64,000 bases of DNA, taken from the NCBI RefSeq assembly GCF_000384255.1, contig NZ_KB913035.1, forward strand, positions 1,848,808-1,912,807, read 5' to 3'. The notes under the pieces are model-generated. The model did no database searches, was not told where the DNA came from, and was given only the letters and a program-made list of their open reading frames with translations. The DNA is from Methylotenera mobilis 13. GTDB taxonomy: Bacteria; Pseudomonadota; Gammaproteobacteria; Burkholderiales; Methylophilaceae. This document shows positions 61,908 through 64,000 of the stretch, one piece after another. The first letter of the stretch is position 1. Every line of letters begins with the position of its first letter. The translations under genes and the position numbers were made by a program.

Positions 61908-63170
61908 ATGAGTTTTCAACAAGGTTTAAGCGGTCTTAACGCAGCTTCTAAACAATTAGAAGTGATTGGTAACAACGTATCAAATGCTAATACTGTTGGC
62001 TTTAAGCAATCTCGTGCAGAATTTGCTGACGTTTTTGCAAACTCAATCACAGGTGGTGGTGGTAGCCAAATTGGGATTGGTACAAACTTAGCAACGGTCG
62101 CGCAGCAATTCACGCAAGGTAACATCACCTCCACCAACAACTCTTTAGATATTGCGATTAATGGCAACGGATTTTTCCGTATGTCATCAAACGGTGCAGT
62201 GACATACACACGTAATGGCCAGTTTCAACTAGATAAATTTGGTTACATCGTAGACTCCGCTAGCAAACGTTTAACTGGCTATGCTGCAGATACAAACGGC
62301 AACATTTTAAGTGGCGCAGCGGTTGACTTACAAATCAACACGGCAGACATTCAACCAGTCGCTACAACAGAGATTGAAGGCACAATTAACCTTGACTCTA
62401 GAAATAACCCATTACCTGCTCTACCAGCATTTGACGCTACTGACCCGACGACATACAACAACTCAACAGCAGTAACCGTTTACGACAGTTTGGGCAACTC
62501 ACATACTCTACAGAATTTCTTCCGCAAAACAGCAGCAAACACATGGGACATTTTTACGACTGTAGATGGCGTGAGAACTCCGGCAGCGGGAACAACCGCT
62601 GTTATGACATTCACTGGCACTGGGGTAGCGCCAACCATTACACCTACAACGCCTCTAAATGGATTGCCTAGCGTCACTTTTACCCCCCTAAACACTGCCA
62701 CACCAGCAGTTGCGAATGGTGCAGCTAACGTTACGACTACAATTGACTACTCTAAGAGCACTCAGTTTGGTTCAGCGTTTAGTATCAACAGCTTGTCGCA
62801 AGATGGATTTACATCAGGCCGCCTATCTGGCTTTAATACTTCATCAGACGGCACAATTGTTGGGCGTTACAGTAATGGTCAATCAAAAAACCTAGGTCGA
62901 GTAGTACTTTCTAGCTTTACTAACCCTAATGGGTTGCAGTCATTAGGAGGCAACGCTTGGGCAGTGAGTGCAAGCTCAGGACCTGACTTAACTGGAACGC
63001 CAGGCACAGGCCAATTAGGTGTATTACAATCATCAGCAGTAGAAGACTCAAACGTTGACTTAACGGCTGAACTGGTCAATATGATTACCGCTCAACGTGT
63101 TTATCAAGCCAATGCACAAACCATTAAAACACAAGATCAAGTGTTGCAAACGCTAGTTAACCTTCGTTAA
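61908..63170 (+). CDS. flgE: Flagellar hook protein FlgE
   Basis: The 420-residue protein starts MSFQQGLSGLNAASKQLEVIGNNVSNANTVGFKQSRAEFADV and ends EDSNVDLTAELVNMITAQRVYQANAQTIKTQDQVLQTLVNLR, the hook family ends that form the inner tube. The middle domains are rich in Thr, Asn and Ala. It polymerises below the FlgD cap to form the hook. Ribosome-binding site AAGGAG precedes the ATG. Confidence 0.96.
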   Translation: MSFQQGLSGLNAASKQLEVIGNNVSNANTVGFKQSRAEFADVFANSITGGGGSQIGIGTNLATVAQQFTQGNITSTNNSLDIAINGNGFFRMSSNGAVTYTRNGQFQLDKFGYIVDSASKRLTGYAADTNGNILSGAAVDLQINTADIQPVATTEIEGTINLDSRNNPLPALPAFDATDPTTYNNSTAVTVYDSLGNSHTLQNFFRKTAANTWDIFTTVDGVRTPAAGTTAVMTFTGTGVAPTITPTTPLNGLPSVTFTPLNTATPAVANGAANVTTTIDYSKSTQFGSAFSINSLSQDGFTSGRLSGFNTSSDGTIVGRYSNGQSKNLGRVVLSSFTNPNGLQSLGGNAWAVSASSGPDLTGTPGTGQLGVLQSSAVEDSNVDLTAELVNMITAQRVYQANAQTIKTQDQVLQTLVNLR

Positions 63171-63197
63171 TAGTTTGTAACTAAAGGGAGAATCACG

Positions 63198-63938
63198 ATG
63201 GATCGCATGATTTACACCGCAATGACGGGTGCGAAACACATCCTTGAGAAGCAGGCAACAACCAGCCATAACTTGGCTAATGCAACCTCTACCGGATTTA
63301 AATCACAGATTGATGCTTTTAGAGCTGTGCCTGTGATTGGTGAAGGCTTGCCAACTCGTGCGTTTGTCGTGGATTCTACAAGCGGTAGCGATTTTAATTC
63401 AGGTGCGATTCAATCGACCAACCGAGATTTGGATGTAGCAGTAAAAGGTGATGGATGGATAGCCATTCAGCGTGCTGATGGCTCAGAAGCCTATACTAGA
63501 AATGGTTCACTGAAAACAAGTCCCAACGGTTTACTTCAAACCGCCAATGGCCTCACCATCATGGGTGACGGTGGACCGATTACGATTCCACCTGATGTAG
63601 CTGTCAGCATCGGTAAGGACGGCACAATTTCAACTGTGAATAACCTAACTTTACCAGGCCCTTCAAACATCATTGGTCGAATCAAGTTAGTTAACCCCTC
63701 CCCAGCAAACTTGGTACGTGCTGACGACGGTTTGTTTACCACCAAAGATGGTAATCCAGCCACAGCAGACGCAAGCGTTAGCTTAGTTCAAGGCGCTCTT
63801 GAGAGCAGTAATGTGAATGTCGTTGACGCGATGGTCACCATGATTAGCCTTGCCCGTCAGTTTGAAATGCAAATGAAATTAATTCAAACTGCTGAGAATA
63901 ACGCTAATAAAGCCAGTCAACTCCTGCAATTGACTTAA
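63198..63938 (+). CDS. flgF: Flagellar proximal rod protein FlgF
   Basis: The 246-residue protein begins MDRMIYTAMTGAKHILEKQATTSHNLANATSTGFKSQIDAFRAVP and ends with the rod helix ESSNVNVVDAMVTMISLARQFEMQMKLIQTAENN, typical of FlgF. It forms part of the rod before FlgG. The window ends 62 bp further on, before the expected flgG. Confidence 0.95.
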   Translation: MDRMIYTAMTGAKHILEKQATTSHNLANATSTGFKSQIDAFRAVPVIGEGLPTRAFVVDSTSGSDFNSGAIQSTNRDLDVAVKGDGWIAIQRADGSEAYTRNGSLKTSPNGLLQTANGLTIMGDGGPITIPPDVAVSIGKDGTISTVNNLTLPGPSNIIGRIKLVNPSPANLVRADDGLFTTKDGNPATADASVSLVQGALESSNVNVVDAMVTMISLARQFEMQMKLIQTAENNANKASQLLQLT

Positions 63939-64000
63939 CTACAAATCAGTTATTATGAAATCATTGTAATCAACTATTCAGCAATTTAAGCATAAAGCAA

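Overview
The window comes from a betaproteobacterium, most likely a Methylophilaceae member (Methylotenera/Methylophilus-like). This is an inference from gene order (ssrA-smpB-ratA-rnfH-guaB-guaA), protein style, a tmRNA tag ANDETYSLAA and moderate-to-low GC. No 16S rRNA gene is present to confirm it.

Core chromosome, left (1-15.9 kb): the 5' part of leuC, yajQ and ppnP. Next come an IS1341-type TnpB element and a five-gene arsenic operon, arsR-arsC-arsD-arsA-acr3, read on the minus strand behind a long palindromic ArsR operator. These are followed by ssrA (tmRNA), smpB, ratA-rnfH, a DUF4124 gene, guaB-guaA, greB, a nitroreductase, a YbiT-type ABC-F gene and the first 50 codons of recQ.

Genomic island (about 15.906-56.361 kb): recQ is cut inside its Walker A motif. 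The rest of recQ resumes at 56.36 kb, and joining the halves at a shared TGG restores one 622-codon reading frame. The roughly 40.5 kb insert has imperfect terminal inverted repeats. At its right end it carries a tightly packed minus-strand module: three large tyrosine-recombinase-like proteins plus a coiled-coil/P-loop protein. Cargo from left to right: a Septu-like PtuA/PtuB pair; a divergent XRE regulator and unknown gene around a perfect inverted repeat; decayed hsdM; a long UmuD-like gene with a wrecked umuC; a mer operon (merR, merTPA); an unknown divergent pair; an IS21-family element; a GC-richer metal block (DUF2703, DUF302, Met/His-rich periplasmic protein, cadA P-type ATPase); a czcICBA-D operon running into mgtC, gmhA and a phosphoethanolamine transferase; an outer-membrane protein gene split by an IS30-family element; an amber-mutated ynfA; an IS1182-family element; and an Abi_C fragment.

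Core chromosome, right (56.4-64 kb): the recQ remainder, then flagellar genes flgN-flgM-flgA (minus) and flgB-C-D-E-F (plus). Two sigma-28 (FliA) promoter matches precede flgM and flgA.

Together the island looks like a mobile platform that exports or detoxifies Hg, Zn/Cd/Co/Pb and possibly remodels the envelope, with some anti-phage cargo, at the cost of RecQ. The separate chromosomal ars operon handles arsenate by reduction (ArsC), chaperoned delivery (ArsD to ArsA) and efflux (ACR3).
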